Source: an uncultured Paraglaciecola sp. (GTDB taxonomy: Bacteria > Pseudomonadota > Gammaproteobacteria > Enterobacterales > Alteromonadaceae). Taken from it: a stretch of 64,000 nucleotides of DNA. The stretch is taken from assembly GCA_947498355.1 (NCBI GenBank), contig CANMKA010000021.1, positions 1 to 64,000 of the forward strand, in the 5' to 3' direction. Shown here one piece after another: positions 28,598 to 36,905 of the stretch. Position numbers and translations under genes: made by a program. Under the pieces are notes generated by a model. That model was not told the DNA's origin and did not search any database. It was given only the letters and a program-made list of their open reading frames with translations. Position 1 is the stretch's first letter. Every line of letters begins with the position of its first letter.

Positions 28598-29842
28598 ATG
28601 ATGAAAAACACTCAACTCAACACTTGGCTGTGGAAGTGGCACATAGTTGCAGGCCTGATTTCCCTGCCATTTATGCTATTGCTAGCAATTACAGGCGTTA
28701 TTTATCTGCTAAAAAGTGATTACAATCAATACGCCTATCGGGATATTGTGCAAGTTGCCCCCTCAGATGCAGAACAACTGAGCATAAGCACTCAACTTTC
28801 GAGCGCCCAAGCTCACACGCAACAGCCAATTGTCGGGTTCGTCCTGCCCCAACAACCCAATCAAGCCACCGAGTTTAAGGTCAAAGGAGCTGGGCGCAAC
28901 GCACCAACTGTATACGTCAACCCCTACACAGCCGAGATAACGGGCCAGGTAGATGACCAGCAAACCTTGATGTTCACCGTGCGTAAACTGCATGGCGAAC
29001 TCTTATTAAGTCAACCTGGGACCTTAATAATCGAGCTAGTGGCGAGTTGGTTCATTGTACTTATTTTAACTGGTATTTACGTATGGTGGCCTAAATCAGG
29101 ATCAGGATTGGCGGGCCTATTTAGTATTCGTACCCAGCACAGCTCGCGCATTTTTTGGCGAGACTGTCATGCCGTAATAGGCTTTTGGTTATCAGTGGTA
29201 ATGCTAGCGGTAGTCGCTGGCGGTATGCCTTGGACAGATATGTTTGGTGGCCAATTAAAATGGGTTCAAAAACAAACAAATACTGGGTATCCAAAGAACT
29301 GGAGAAACAGTAAGGGCTTACATTCTGTTACTAGCAGCCAACCCCCTTTAAGTGCCGACCAACTCGTCACCCTAGCCAACAGCTTTGGATTACCCGGTAC
29401 TGTCTCCATTACTCTCCCCTCAACTAAAGATGCCGTCGCCACTATTAGCAACCGTGCTTTATGGCTAGATGACCAAGAGGTTATTCATGTCGATCAATAC
29501 TCTGGACAAATTATTAAGTCATATACCTGGGATGACGTCGGAATATTAATGGAACTCAGGCAAATATTTATGCGCTTCCATCAGGGCGAATATGGTGCGC
29601 TAAATTGGTGGGCAATGTTGACTGTCGGCTTACTGTTTATCTTTTCTACTAGTGCGGGGTTAGTGTCGTATCTGTACCGCAAAAAAAAGGGCAGTTGGTC
29701 AATCCCTCAGGCCCCTAAAGCGTTCAAAGTAGACAAAGTCATTGTGGTCATGGTTTTATGCCTCGGGTTACTTTTCCCAATGTTTGGCATTAGCTTACTC
29801 ATCATCTGGCTATGGGAGCATAGCCCTCACCAAGCAACCTAA
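28598..29842 (+). CDS. PepSY-associated TM-helix protein (putative ferric-siderophore reductase)
   Basis: This 414-residue inner-membrane protein has four main helices: about 17-39 following TWLWKWHIVAGL, about 142-160, about 193-213 and about 340-365, with a possible further helix at 378-405. Periplasmic PepSY-like regions lie between them. Conserved membrane histidines (WKWHIVAGL, RDCHAVIGFW) could ligate haem. Such proteins next to TonB receptors are thought to reduce the imported metal chelate. GGAG precedes ATG 28598 at 6 nt. The end overlaps the convergent YecA-like gene by 4 bp. Confidence 0.82.
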   Translation: MMKNTQLNTWLWKWHIVAGLISLPFMLLLAITGVIYLLKSDYNQYAYRDIVQVAPSDAEQLSISTQLSSAQAHTQQPIVGFVLPQQPNQATEFKVKGAGRNAPTVYVNPYTAEITGQVDDQQTLMFTVRKLHGELLLSQPGTLIIELVASWFIVLILTGIYVWWPKSGSGLAGLFSIRTQHSSRIFWRDCHAVIGFWLSVVMLAVVAGGMPWTDMFGGQLKWVQKQTNTGYPKNWRNSKGLHSVTSSQPPLSADQLVTLANSFGLPGTVSITLPSTKDAVATISNRALWLDDQEVIHVDQYSGQIIKSYTWDDVGILMELRQIFMRFHQGEYGALNWWAMLTVGLLFIFSTSAGLVSYLYRKKKGSWSIPQAPKAFKVDKVIVVMVLCLGLLFPMFGISLLIIWLWEHSPHQAT

Positions 29843-30492
29843 TGCTTGGTCTGTTCGAAAGTCTCAAACTGGTTTGGTAAAAAATCGACTAACCGGCCAG
29901 ACAACCCAACATAGGTTTTCATACTTTGGCTAAAAGACAAAAAGATTTTTGGTAACAGGTCTGCCAATTGCTTGTTACCTCTGGCCTCAGCTTGCTCTAT
30001 GGCCAGAGGCATATCTGCAAAGGTAGTAAACATGTATAAACAATGGGCTAAATCTTTTTGCAATTGACGCATTTCATTGTGCTCAGTTACCTGCATTTTA
30101 TTCCATGCATGGTGCCATACTGGCTCAAGCTGTTTGTGGCCCATCAACATACCTTGGCACCACAAAGATAAAGATCCAGTTTGCTCAAAGCGACCCGTAA
30201 AGGTTATACCTCTGGGTAACAAGATGTGCTCGTTACTCATTTGCTGTAGATGAAATTGCAGTAATTTAACTAATACATCCGTTATCTGGTCGGCTTGCTC
30301 AGTACTCGATAGTTGGTTCCTAGTTTTAATTACCCAAGGTAGCCACTCTTCCGGCATTGGAATTTCTGGTGCAGCGCACACGGCAAACAACAAGCCTTGA
30401 AGGGTTTCGTAAGGATGCAAAACACCCGTTAACTCAGGCGACTGACACAAGGCGTAAAGGGTTTGGTGGGATGAGGTTTCAAATTTAGGCAT
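29839..30492 (-). CDS. UPF0149 / YecA-like protein
   Basis: This 217-residue soluble protein has the YecA/YgfB (UPF0149) pattern: LHPYETLQGLLFAVCAAPEIPMPEEWLPWVI near residues 25-55, then an all-helical body with W-C-Q-G-M-L-M-G near 135. It has no C-terminal SEC-C zinc motif. Function is unknown. It is divergent from the ZnuD-like receptor gene, so it shares that intergenic region and possibly the Zur-like site. Confidence 0.75.
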   Translation of the reverse strand: MPKFETSSHQTLYALCQSPELTGVLHPYETLQGLLFAVCAAPEIPMPEEWLPWVIKTRNQLSSTEQADQITDVLVKLLQFHLQQMSNEHILLPRGITFTGRFEQTGSLSLWCQGMLMGHKQLEPVWHHAWNKMQVTEHNEMRQLQKDLAHCLYMFTTFADMPLAIEQAEARGNKQLADLLPKIFLSFSQSMKTYVGLSGRLVDFLPNQFETFEQTKH

Positions 30493-30594
30493 AAGTTGGC
30501 CTATTTGTTAAAAAATCTACGCATAAACTACGCAATATTGTTGCTCAAGTACAATTTTAGCAGCAAAAAACCAATGATCTTTGCATGAGCACAA

Positions 30595-30611
30595 ATGATA
30601 TAGTATAACGT
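30595..30611. promoter_or_regulatory. Probable Zur box
   Basis: ATGATATAGTATAACGT is an imperfect 8-1-8 dyad (6 of 8 pairs). It follows the gammaproteobacterial Zur consensus built around GTTATAnTATAAC. It lies about 40 bp upstream of the ZnuD-like start, where repressor binding would block transcription when zinc is sufficient. Confidence 0.7.
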
Positions 30612-30648
30612 CGCATATATCCTTTAATCCATTTTGGTTCTATTCATT

Positions 30649-32832
30649 ATGCTCAAGCGTTTTCGAAAAACACACCTAGGTTTAACCGTCGCATTGCTCA
30701 TTTCTGGTCAAGCTAATGCCAGCGATAAAGTGTCACAAAAAGACGAAGCGGACTTAGAAAAACTGCAAATTACTACTTCCCCTTTAGGCGGCTCAGCGCT
30801 AACTTCTACCACACCCGTTTCAATTCTTAGTGGCGAAGCATTAGAAAAAGCCAGAGCTGCTACCTTAGGCGACACATTAAACTCTTTGCCAGGTGTCACC
30901 AGTAACTATTTTGGTCCCGTTGCTAGTAGCCCTATTATCAGGGGTTTAGATGGCCCTAGGGTGAAAATTTTACAAAACGGTCTCGATGTATCTGACGCAT
31001 CTCGCGTGGGTCCAGATCACTTCACCACTGTCGAAGCCAGTACCGCCACGCAAATCGAAGTATTGCGTGGTCCATCAACCTTATTGTTTGGAAGTGGCGC
31101 CATAGGTGGAATAGTGAATGTCGTCGATAATCGCCTTCCTCAAACCCGTCGCGACGAAATCTCAGGTAAAGCAGATGCATTTTATGACTCGGTCTCAAAT
31201 GAGAAAACCTTAACTACAGAGCTAAACGGTGGAAAAGGCGAGCTAGCATGGCATTTTAACGGCTTTACTCGCTCTACAGACGACTTTGAAGTACCTGAAT
31301 TTAGCGCCGAAGACGGTGATAAACTTGATTCAATCGAAAACTCCTTCATCGACGCCGACGGCTTTACCTTTGGTGGTGGCTGGATAGGCGATGATGTCAA
31401 CTTAGCTCTGTCGTTTGGTACCCAGAAATCTCAATATGGCATTCCTGGCCATGGTCATGAAGAAGAGGAAGGCCACGAAGAAGAAGGCGAAGAACATGAG
31501 GGTGAAGATGAACATGGCGAAGAAGATCCAGTATTTGCCGATTTAAGTCAAGACAGGGTCCAATTTGTGGCTAACTGGACGAATCTGGGTGGCTTCTTTA
31601 CCGATTTACATTGGCACAATGCCTACACGGACTACCAACACAGCGAAATTGAAGACGGAGCACCTGGCACTACTTTCAAAAATGACACATTGGAGTCTCG
31701 CTTTTGGGGTGAACACAAAGAGATTAACGGTTGGCGTGGTGTGCTTGGCCTGCACTACACAGACTCAGATTTTGCCGCAGAAGGAGACGAAGCATTCACC
31801 CCTTCAACCCAAACCGATACCCTCGCCTTATTTTTAGTCGAAGAGCGTAAAATCGATAACACCCTTTGGCAACTCGGTGCCCGTGTTGAGCGCACGTCTC
31901 ACGATCCCGATGAACAGTTTTTCAGTGAAAACCCCAGTGCAACCCCTGATGCCACAGATTTTACCGCAGTAAGTTTATCTGCTGGTTTAGTTCATCAACT
32001 TAGCCAATATAACTCAATAGCAGTTAATATTAGCCACTCTGAGCGCGCACCGTCTGCTGCTGAAATCTATTCAAATGGATTGCATATAGCCACGTCAACC
32101 TTCGAAATTGGTGCAGGTTATACGATAGTGCCAGAAGAAGGTGGAGACGAAAATGACTTCAACTTGGTTCCATCAGCTAACGCTGTAGATACAGAAGTGG
32201 CAAATAATATTGATCTTACTTATCGTATTCAAAACGACCAAGTACACGCTAGCTTCAGTATTTTTTACAACCAAATCGATAATTTCTTGTATCTAAGAAA
32301 TACCGGCCTTGAGCTTGAAGACAGCCATGAAGAAGAGGGCGAAGAGGAAGAAGAGGGGCATGAGGGTGAAGAGCTGTTACCGATTTTTCAATACACCCAA
32401 ACCGACGCAGAGTTTTATGGTTTTGAAGCCCAAGTCGATTGGCATATCAACCAAACCTTCAGACTTCACACCTTCTCAGATTTAACTCGGGCCAAGCTAT
32501 TAAACAGTGAAGAGCGCAATCTACCGCGTATCCCCCCCCTTAGATTTGGTGCTGAGCTGCACTGGGAACGTGATAGTTGGCATGGTGAAGTAGGCATGAT
32601 TAATTATCAGTCGCAAGAGCGTATAACAGAGTTTGAAACCCGCACCAGCGGCTATACTTTGTTATCGGCGAATGTAAACTACTACCTGAGCTTACCGAAT
32701 GCGGACCTTACCTTTTACATCAAAGGTAACAATCTGACGAATAAGTTAGCTAAAGCACATACCTCTTTCATTAAAGATAGTGCGCCTCTGCCTGGACGCT
32801 CTATCTCTACTGGAATAAGAGTTAACTTTTAA
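30649..32832 (+). CDS. znuD: ZnuD-like TonB-dependent zinc receptor
   Basis: This 727-residue outer-membrane receptor has a signal peptide (about 1-23, QANAS) and a plug domain (about 45-160). The plug contains LGDTLNSLPGVTS, SSPIIRGLDGPRVKILQNGL, IEVLRGPSTLLFGSGAIGG and VNVVDNRLP. A barrel follows. Two long loops are packed with His and Glu (about residues 268-293 and 557-576), as in ZnuD zinc receptors. A Zur-like box in the promoter supports zinc. The frame opens with TTG at 30634, but ATG 30649 precedes a normal signal peptide. The 3' end overlaps the convergent aminotransferase gene by 11 bp. Confidence 0.85.
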   Translation: MLKRFRKTHLGLTVALLISGQANASDKVSQKDEADLEKLQITTSPLGGSALTSTTPVSILSGEALEKARAATLGDTLNSLPGVTSNYFGPVASSPIIRGLDGPRVKILQNGLDVSDASRVGPDHFTTVEASTATQIEVLRGPSTLLFGSGAIGGIVNVVDNRLPQTRRDEISGKADAFYDSVSNEKTLTTELNGGKGELAWHFNGFTRSTDDFEVPEFSAEDGDKLDSIENSFIDADGFTFGGGWIGDDVNLALSFGTQKSQYGIPGHGHEEEEGHEEEGEEHEGEDEHGEEDPVFADLSQDRVQFVANWTNLGGFFTDLHWHNAYTDYQHSEIEDGAPGTTFKNDTLESRFWGEHKEINGWRGVLGLHYTDSDFAAEGDEAFTPSTQTDTLALFLVEERKIDNTLWQLGARVERTSHDPDEQFFSENPSATPDATDFTAVSLSAGLVHQLSQYNSIAVNISHSERAPSAAEIYSNGLHIATSTFEIGAGYTIVPEEGGDENDFNLVPSANAVDTEVANNIDLTYRIQNDQVHASFSIFYNQIDNFLYLRNTGLELEDSHEEEGEEEEEGHEGEELLPIFQYTQTDAEFYGFEAQVDWHINQTFRLHTFSDLTRAKLLNSEERNLPRIPPLRFGAELHWERDSWHGEVGMINYQSQERITEFETRTSGYTLLSANVNYYLSLPNADLTFYIKGNNLTNKLAKAHTSFIKDSAPLPGRSISTGIRVNF

Positions 32833-33949
32833 GTAACCCCATGGCTTGCTCTAGTTGTGCTCTAGGGCAGCCAAAATTGATCCGTACAAAGTTTTTATCA
32901 CCAAAGTCGATACCCGGCGAAGGGCCTACCCCTTTGCTTTCAAAGTACTTTTGCGGATCATCCACCCCCAAGCCACTGGCATCAATCCAAGCCAAAAACG
33001 TGGCCTGTGGGGTAATCAATTCTAGTCCGTCAATTGTCGCTATTTCTGCCTCTAAATACGCAAGATTACCGCGTAAATATTCCAGTAAGTCAGTGTGCCA
33101 CTGATCACACTCGGTGAAAGCGGCAGTCGTTGCCTCAAGACCCAATACTGTCACCCAAGGCATAATACCTCTAGACGCTTTGACAAACGCCGCCCGAGTT
33201 TTAGGATCTTCAATAATCGCGAAAGACGTACCCAAACCAGCAATATTAAAGGTTTTACTGGCAGCCATTAAGGTCACGACTTTACCGTCAAATTCGGGCA
33301 GACTACCCGCTGGAATGTGCTTAGCCTGCTGATCTAAAATCAAGTCACAATGTATCTCGTCAGAACACAAACGCACATCATTGGCTAAACAAATATTGCT
33401 AATGCGCTTCAGCTCTTCATCCGACAGTACGGAGCCAACAGGGTTCATTGGGTTACACACAATAAATAGTTTACATTTAGGGTCTTCAGCTTGACGCTCA
33501 AGCTCTTCAAAGTCTAACGTCCAGCGACCATCACGCTTAACCGTCTCAATAGCCACTTTTTCTAAACCATTAATCCCAGGAGCCGCCAATAGAGGGGGAT
33601 AATTCGGTGTTTGAATCATCACTTTATCACCCGGCTCACAATACGCCTGACAAGCTAAGTTAAATCCAGGCACCACACCCGGTGTCCAGACAATCCAATC
33701 GGATGAGATATCCCAGTCGTACTGGCGCTTCAACCAGCCCACTACCGCCTGATTAGCCGCTTCGTGGTGTGCAGGTAAGGTATAGCCCATAAGCCCGTGC
33801 TCGGTGCGGCTATGTAAAGCCTGTAAAATAGGTTCGGCACATTTAAATTCGGTGTCTGCGACCCACATAGGCAAAATATCTTGGTTTTTGTATTTTTCCC
33901 ATTTGTAGGCGTAGGTCGGTTTTCTATCTATGATTTGGTCAAACTGCAT
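32822..33949 (-). CDS. PLP-dependent PatB/MalY-type aminotransferase (cystathionine beta-lyase family)
   Basis: This 375-residue fold-type I PLP enzyme resembles the MalY/PatB group, which cleaves cystathionine or related C-S substrates. It shows the N-terminal R-K-P-T-Y-A-Y-K-W pattern, LPMWVADTEF near 27, CNPMNPVGS near 165, CSDEIHCDL near 195 and the PLP lysine in AASKTFNIAGLG near 230. The C-terminal arginine motif FVRINFGCPR closes it. GTG at 33961 is an alternative start. ATG 33949 (MQFDQIIDRKP) fits the family N-terminus better. No methionine-pathway neighbour is present. Confidence 0.88.
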   Translation of the reverse strand: MQFDQIIDRKPTYAYKWEKYKNQDILPMWVADTEFKCAEPILQALHSRTEHGLMGYTLPAHHEAANQAVVGWLKRQYDWDISSDWIVWTPGVVPGFNLACQAYCEPGDKVMIQTPNYPPLLAAPGINGLEKVAIETVKRDGRWTLDFEELERQAEDPKCKLFIVCNPMNPVGSVLSDEELKRISNICLANDVRLCSDEIHCDLILDQQAKHIPAGSLPEFDGKVVTLMAASKTFNIAGLGTSFAIIEDPKTRAAFVKASRGIMPWVTVLGLEATTAAFTECDQWHTDLLEYLRGNLAYLEAEIATIDGLELITPQATFLAWIDASGLGVDDPQKYFESKGVGPSPGIDFGDKNFVRINFGCPRAQLEQAMGLLKS

Positions 33950-33994
33950 AACATGGATCACTTAGGTTGGAGAAATAAAAAGTAAGCTAGAGAA

Positions 33995-34378
33995 CTAGCT
34001 AGCGTTGCGTACCAGTTCTTCTACTTTATCTAATAATCGATTGGTGTGGAAAGGTTTAACAATAAAATCTGTGGCGCCCATCTTCATGGCGTTAACCACA
34101 AGCTCTTTGGTGGCATTGGCAGTAACCATCAAGAACGGACATTCGGGATTTGCCGCACGCAATGCGGCAAGTATATCCAATCCGCTAACATCTGGCATAA
34201 GCCAATCACAAATAATCAAGCAAGCGTCATCGACTTTATTACTTTTCACAAAGTCTAACGCAAGTCGACTATCTTCAAATGTCGTAATGCTGCCAGACGT
34301 TACCTCTTCGAGCACTATTTGAAGTAGTTCTAGGGTAATATTGTCATCGTCAATGACTACAATGTTACAGTCCAGCAT
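33995..34378 (-). CDS. Stand-alone response-regulator receiver protein
   Basis: This 127-residue protein is a single CheY-like receiver domain without an output domain. Key residues are visible: acidic D10-D12 cluster, phospho-acceptor D58 (ICDWLMPD), T86 (MVTAN) and K108 (IVKPF). The frame opens at 34417, but AGAGGGGGG lies just before the ATG at 34378. No histidine kinase is adjacent, so the partner is unknown. It sits alone between an aminotransferase and a SulP transporter gene. Confidence 0.9.
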   Translation of the reverse strand: MLDCNIVVIDDDNITLELLQIVLEEVTSGSITTFEDSRLALDFVKSNKVDDACLIICDWLMPDVSGLDILAALRAANPECPFLMVTANATKELVVNAMKMGATDFIVKPFHTNRLLDKVEELVRNAS

Positions 34379-34639
34379 CAACCCCCCTCTCTTACTAAAA
34401 TGACAATCAACAAACACCTATTGGCGTTTATTAACCTATATTTTACAACTAACCAGAGCTAAGCATATGCAAAATTTAGTTGAGTTACCATTCAGCTTGG
34501 AGCAAATACGTCAAAAGTATTAGGCATCATTAGCTTCTTGTACTTAGCTTGCAGGTATTTGAGTAAAATACCCCACAACATGAACGCTAACGTGTACAAG
34601 AAGCTAATAAACGCCTATAAAAACAATCAGCAACAGCGT

Positions 34640-36205
34640 TTAGTCAAATTTGTTCGACGCAACATGATACCTAGGATCTTCATTTAGGTTCATCTCAACA
34701 TACTCTTGGGCTTTACTCATTAATTCACGGCACTCTTGGCTAATATGTCTAATATGCAATTTTTTGCCTAACTGCTCGTACTTGTCAGCTAACCCATCAA
34801 TTGCGTCGACGCCTGACGAATCCCAAACTCGCGACTCTTTAAAGTCGATGACTACATCTTGCGGGTCATTTTGCGGATCAAACAAGTCTTTAAAATGTAA
34901 TGCCGAACCGAAAAACAAAGGCCCCTCTAGCTCGTATACCTTCCAACCATCTGAGTCTGTGTGCATTTTCGCGCTAATATGAGTTGCATGTTTCCATGCA
35001 AAAACTAATGCTGAAACAATTACACCCACCACCACAGCAATGGCCAAATCTGCAATGACAGTTACCGCAGTAACCAAAAACAGTACAAATGCATCTTCTT
35101 TGTTTACACCACGGATAATTCTAAATGAGGCCCACTCAAATGTGCCTATCACTACGATAAACATTACGCCTACCAAGGCAGCCAACGGGATCATTTCAAT
35201 AAGAGGCGCAGCAAATAAAATAAAGCCCAATAGAACCAGCGCTGCGGTAATACCAGATAAACGACCACGGCCCCCCGAATTAATATTGATCATACTTTGA
35301 CCAATCATGGCGCAACCACCCATACCACCAAAGAAACCATTTACTGTATTCGCTAAGCCTTGGCCCAAGCACTCTCTGTTACCTTGACCACGAGTATCTG
35401 TCATTTCATCAATAAGAGACAAGGTTAACAAGGACTCTATTAAGCCAATCATTGCGATAATTACCGCTGTAGGCAAAATTATGTAAAGGGTTTCAAGGGT
35501 AAAAGGCACCATAGGAATGGCAAAGCTGGGTAATTCTCCGGCCAAAGTAGCCGTTGCTTTTTGCTCTTCAGGTAACATATCTCGAACAAAATCAATTACT
35601 GTTCTTGCCTCTAAATCTAAGCCATGAACCAAAGCTGTGACACCTACAATGGCCACCAGAGAGGCGGGTACGGCTGTAGTTAACTTAGGTAAAAAGAAGA
35701 TGATTGCCATAGTTAGCAGCACTAGACCAAGCATGATGTAAAGCATTTCGCCCTGCATCCATACTGAGTTGCCTAACGCATCCAAAACTTTAAACTGACC
35801 TAATTGAGCCAGAAAAATCACAATCGCCAATCCATTTACAAAACCTAACATCACAGGGTAAGGCACCAAGCGGATAAACTTACCTAGCTTAAAGACGCCG
35901 GCTAACATTTGCAGTAACCCCGCCAACAAGACGGCAGCAAACAAATATTGAATACCGTGCTGAGCAACCAAAGCCACCATAACAACCGCAGTTGCTCCCG
36001 TAGCGCCAGATATCATGCCGGGTCGACCACCTGCTATGGAGGTAATTAGGCCCATCATAAAGGCAGCATATAAACCCACCATAGGTTCAACCCCAGCAAC
36101 AAAAGCAAAAGCAACGGCTTCTGGCACAAGCGCTAAAGCAACCGTGATCCCCGACAATATGTCATTTTTGACATTAGTGTCTTTCTTGGTGATCAAATCA
36201 AACAT
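34640..36205 (-). CDS. SulP family inorganic anion transporter
   Basis: This 521-residue inner-membrane transporter of the SLC26/SulP family typically moves sulfate, bicarbonate or other anions. A membrane domain of multiple helices covers about 1-405, including [20 protein letters not shown] (the conserved first-helix proline region) and [21 protein letters not shown] cytoplasmic STAS domain follows at about 425-521 ([19 protein letters not shown]). GGGGA precedes ATG 36205 at 7 nt. TTG at 36220 is the longer alternative. No carbonic anhydrase gene accompanies it. The substrate is not determined, though sulfate would fit a sulfatase-bearing genome. Confidence 0.92.
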   Translation of the reverse strand: MFDLITKKDTNVKNDILSGITVALALVPEAVAFAFVAGVEPMVGLYAAFMMGLITSIAGGRPGMISGATGATAVVMVALVAQHGIQYLFAAVLLAGLLQMLAGVFKLGKFIRLVPYPVMLGFVNGLAIVIFLAQLGQFKVLDALGNSVWMQGEMLYIMLGLVLLTMAIIFFLPKLTTAVPASLVAIVGVTALVHGLDLEARTVIDFVRDMLPEEQKATATLAGELPSFAIPMVPFTLETLYIILPTAVIIAMIGLIESLLTLSLIDEMTDTRGQGNRECLGQGLANTVNGFFGGMGGCAMIGQSMININSGGRGRLSGITAALVLLGFILFAAPLIEMIPLAALVGVMFIVVIGTFEWASFRIIRGVNKEDAFVLFLVTAVTVIADLAIAVVVGVIVSALVFAWKHATHISAKMHTDSDGWKVYELEGPLFFGSALHFKDLFDPQNDPQDVVIDFKESRVWDSSGVDAIDGLADKYEQLGKKLHIRHISQECRELMSKAQEYVEMNLNEDPRYHVASNKFD

Positions 36206-36350
36206 TGATATTCCCCACAAAAAGTAAGCGTTAAAAATATGGCGCGGAGTCTAGCAGTTATTCAGGTATATTTCTTTTAATAGATTGTTATCAAACTGAC
36301 AAATTGTTGATATTTTATGCGATTTACATAAGTAAGCAAATGGACGAACA

Positions 36351-36818
36351 ATGCTCACCATCAGACCTTTCGTCAAAGACGATGCCCCTACTCTCAGGGC
36401 TCTAGTATTCAATACCGTCAGGCAAGTAAACATCGCAGATTACTCTGCTCAGCAAGTTACAGCATGGGCTCCAAAATGTTACGACGCAAAAGCTTGGCTA
36501 AAGCGTATGCAGGCTACCCAACCCTTTGTCGCAGTACAAAACAATCAAATTGTAGGATTTGCTGATATACAAAAGACTGGGTATATCGATTTCTTTTATT
36601 GCCATTGGCAGTTTCAACGACAAGGAATAGGTTCAGCTCTGATGCAAACGTTATTGAGCATGGCCAAACAACAACACGTTCAAAAATTACGTTCTCACGT
36701 CAGCATCACGGCTAAACCTTTTTTCGAACATTTCGGGTTTAAGGTGGAAAGTACACAACAAATTAAAATTGAACAGCAAGTATTACCAAACTTCATAATG
36801 ACCAAAGTCGTAGCGTAA
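36351..36818 (+). CDS. GNAT family N-acetyltransferase
   Basis: This 155-residue acetyltransferase begins MLTIRPFVKDDAPTLRALV. It contains the acetyl-CoA-binding loop Q-F-Q-R-Q-G-I-G-S-A-L near residue 91 and a C-terminal FFEHFGFKVE typical of the YafP-like subgroup. The substrate is unknown. It is monocistronic with a strong terminator behind it. Confidence 0.9.
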   Translation: MLTIRPFVKDDAPTLRALVFNTVRQVNIADYSAQQVTAWAPKCYDAKAWLKRMQATQPFVAVQNNQIVGFADIQKTGYIDFFYCHWQFQRQGIGSALMQTLLSMAKQQHVQKLRSHVSITAKPFFEHFGFKVESTQQIKIEQQVLPNFIMTKVVA

Positions 36819-36824
36819 AAACTA

Positions 36825-36853
36825 AAAAGGCCAATCTCACTGACTGGCCTTTT
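36825..36853. terminator. Bidirectional terminator between GNAT gene and GH78 gene
   Basis: AAAAGGCCA (36825-36833) and TGGCCTTTT (36845-36853) form a 9-bp stem with an 11-nt loop. Converging transcripts from both sides would meet a U-run. Confidence 0.85.
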
Positions 36854-36905
36854 CACACAAGCTTTTACCTTAGCATTGGAGGTAAATCAAACTGTCTAAA
36901 TAAGG

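Noticed and set aside
28453..28719. 88-residue plus-strand frame bridging the TonB receptor and PepSY genes
   Set aside because: It is a shadow in another frame of two well-supported genes.
36251..36433. 60-residue minus-strand frame
   Set aside because: It is antisense to the GNAT gene start and its promoter; no ribosome-binding site or homology seen.
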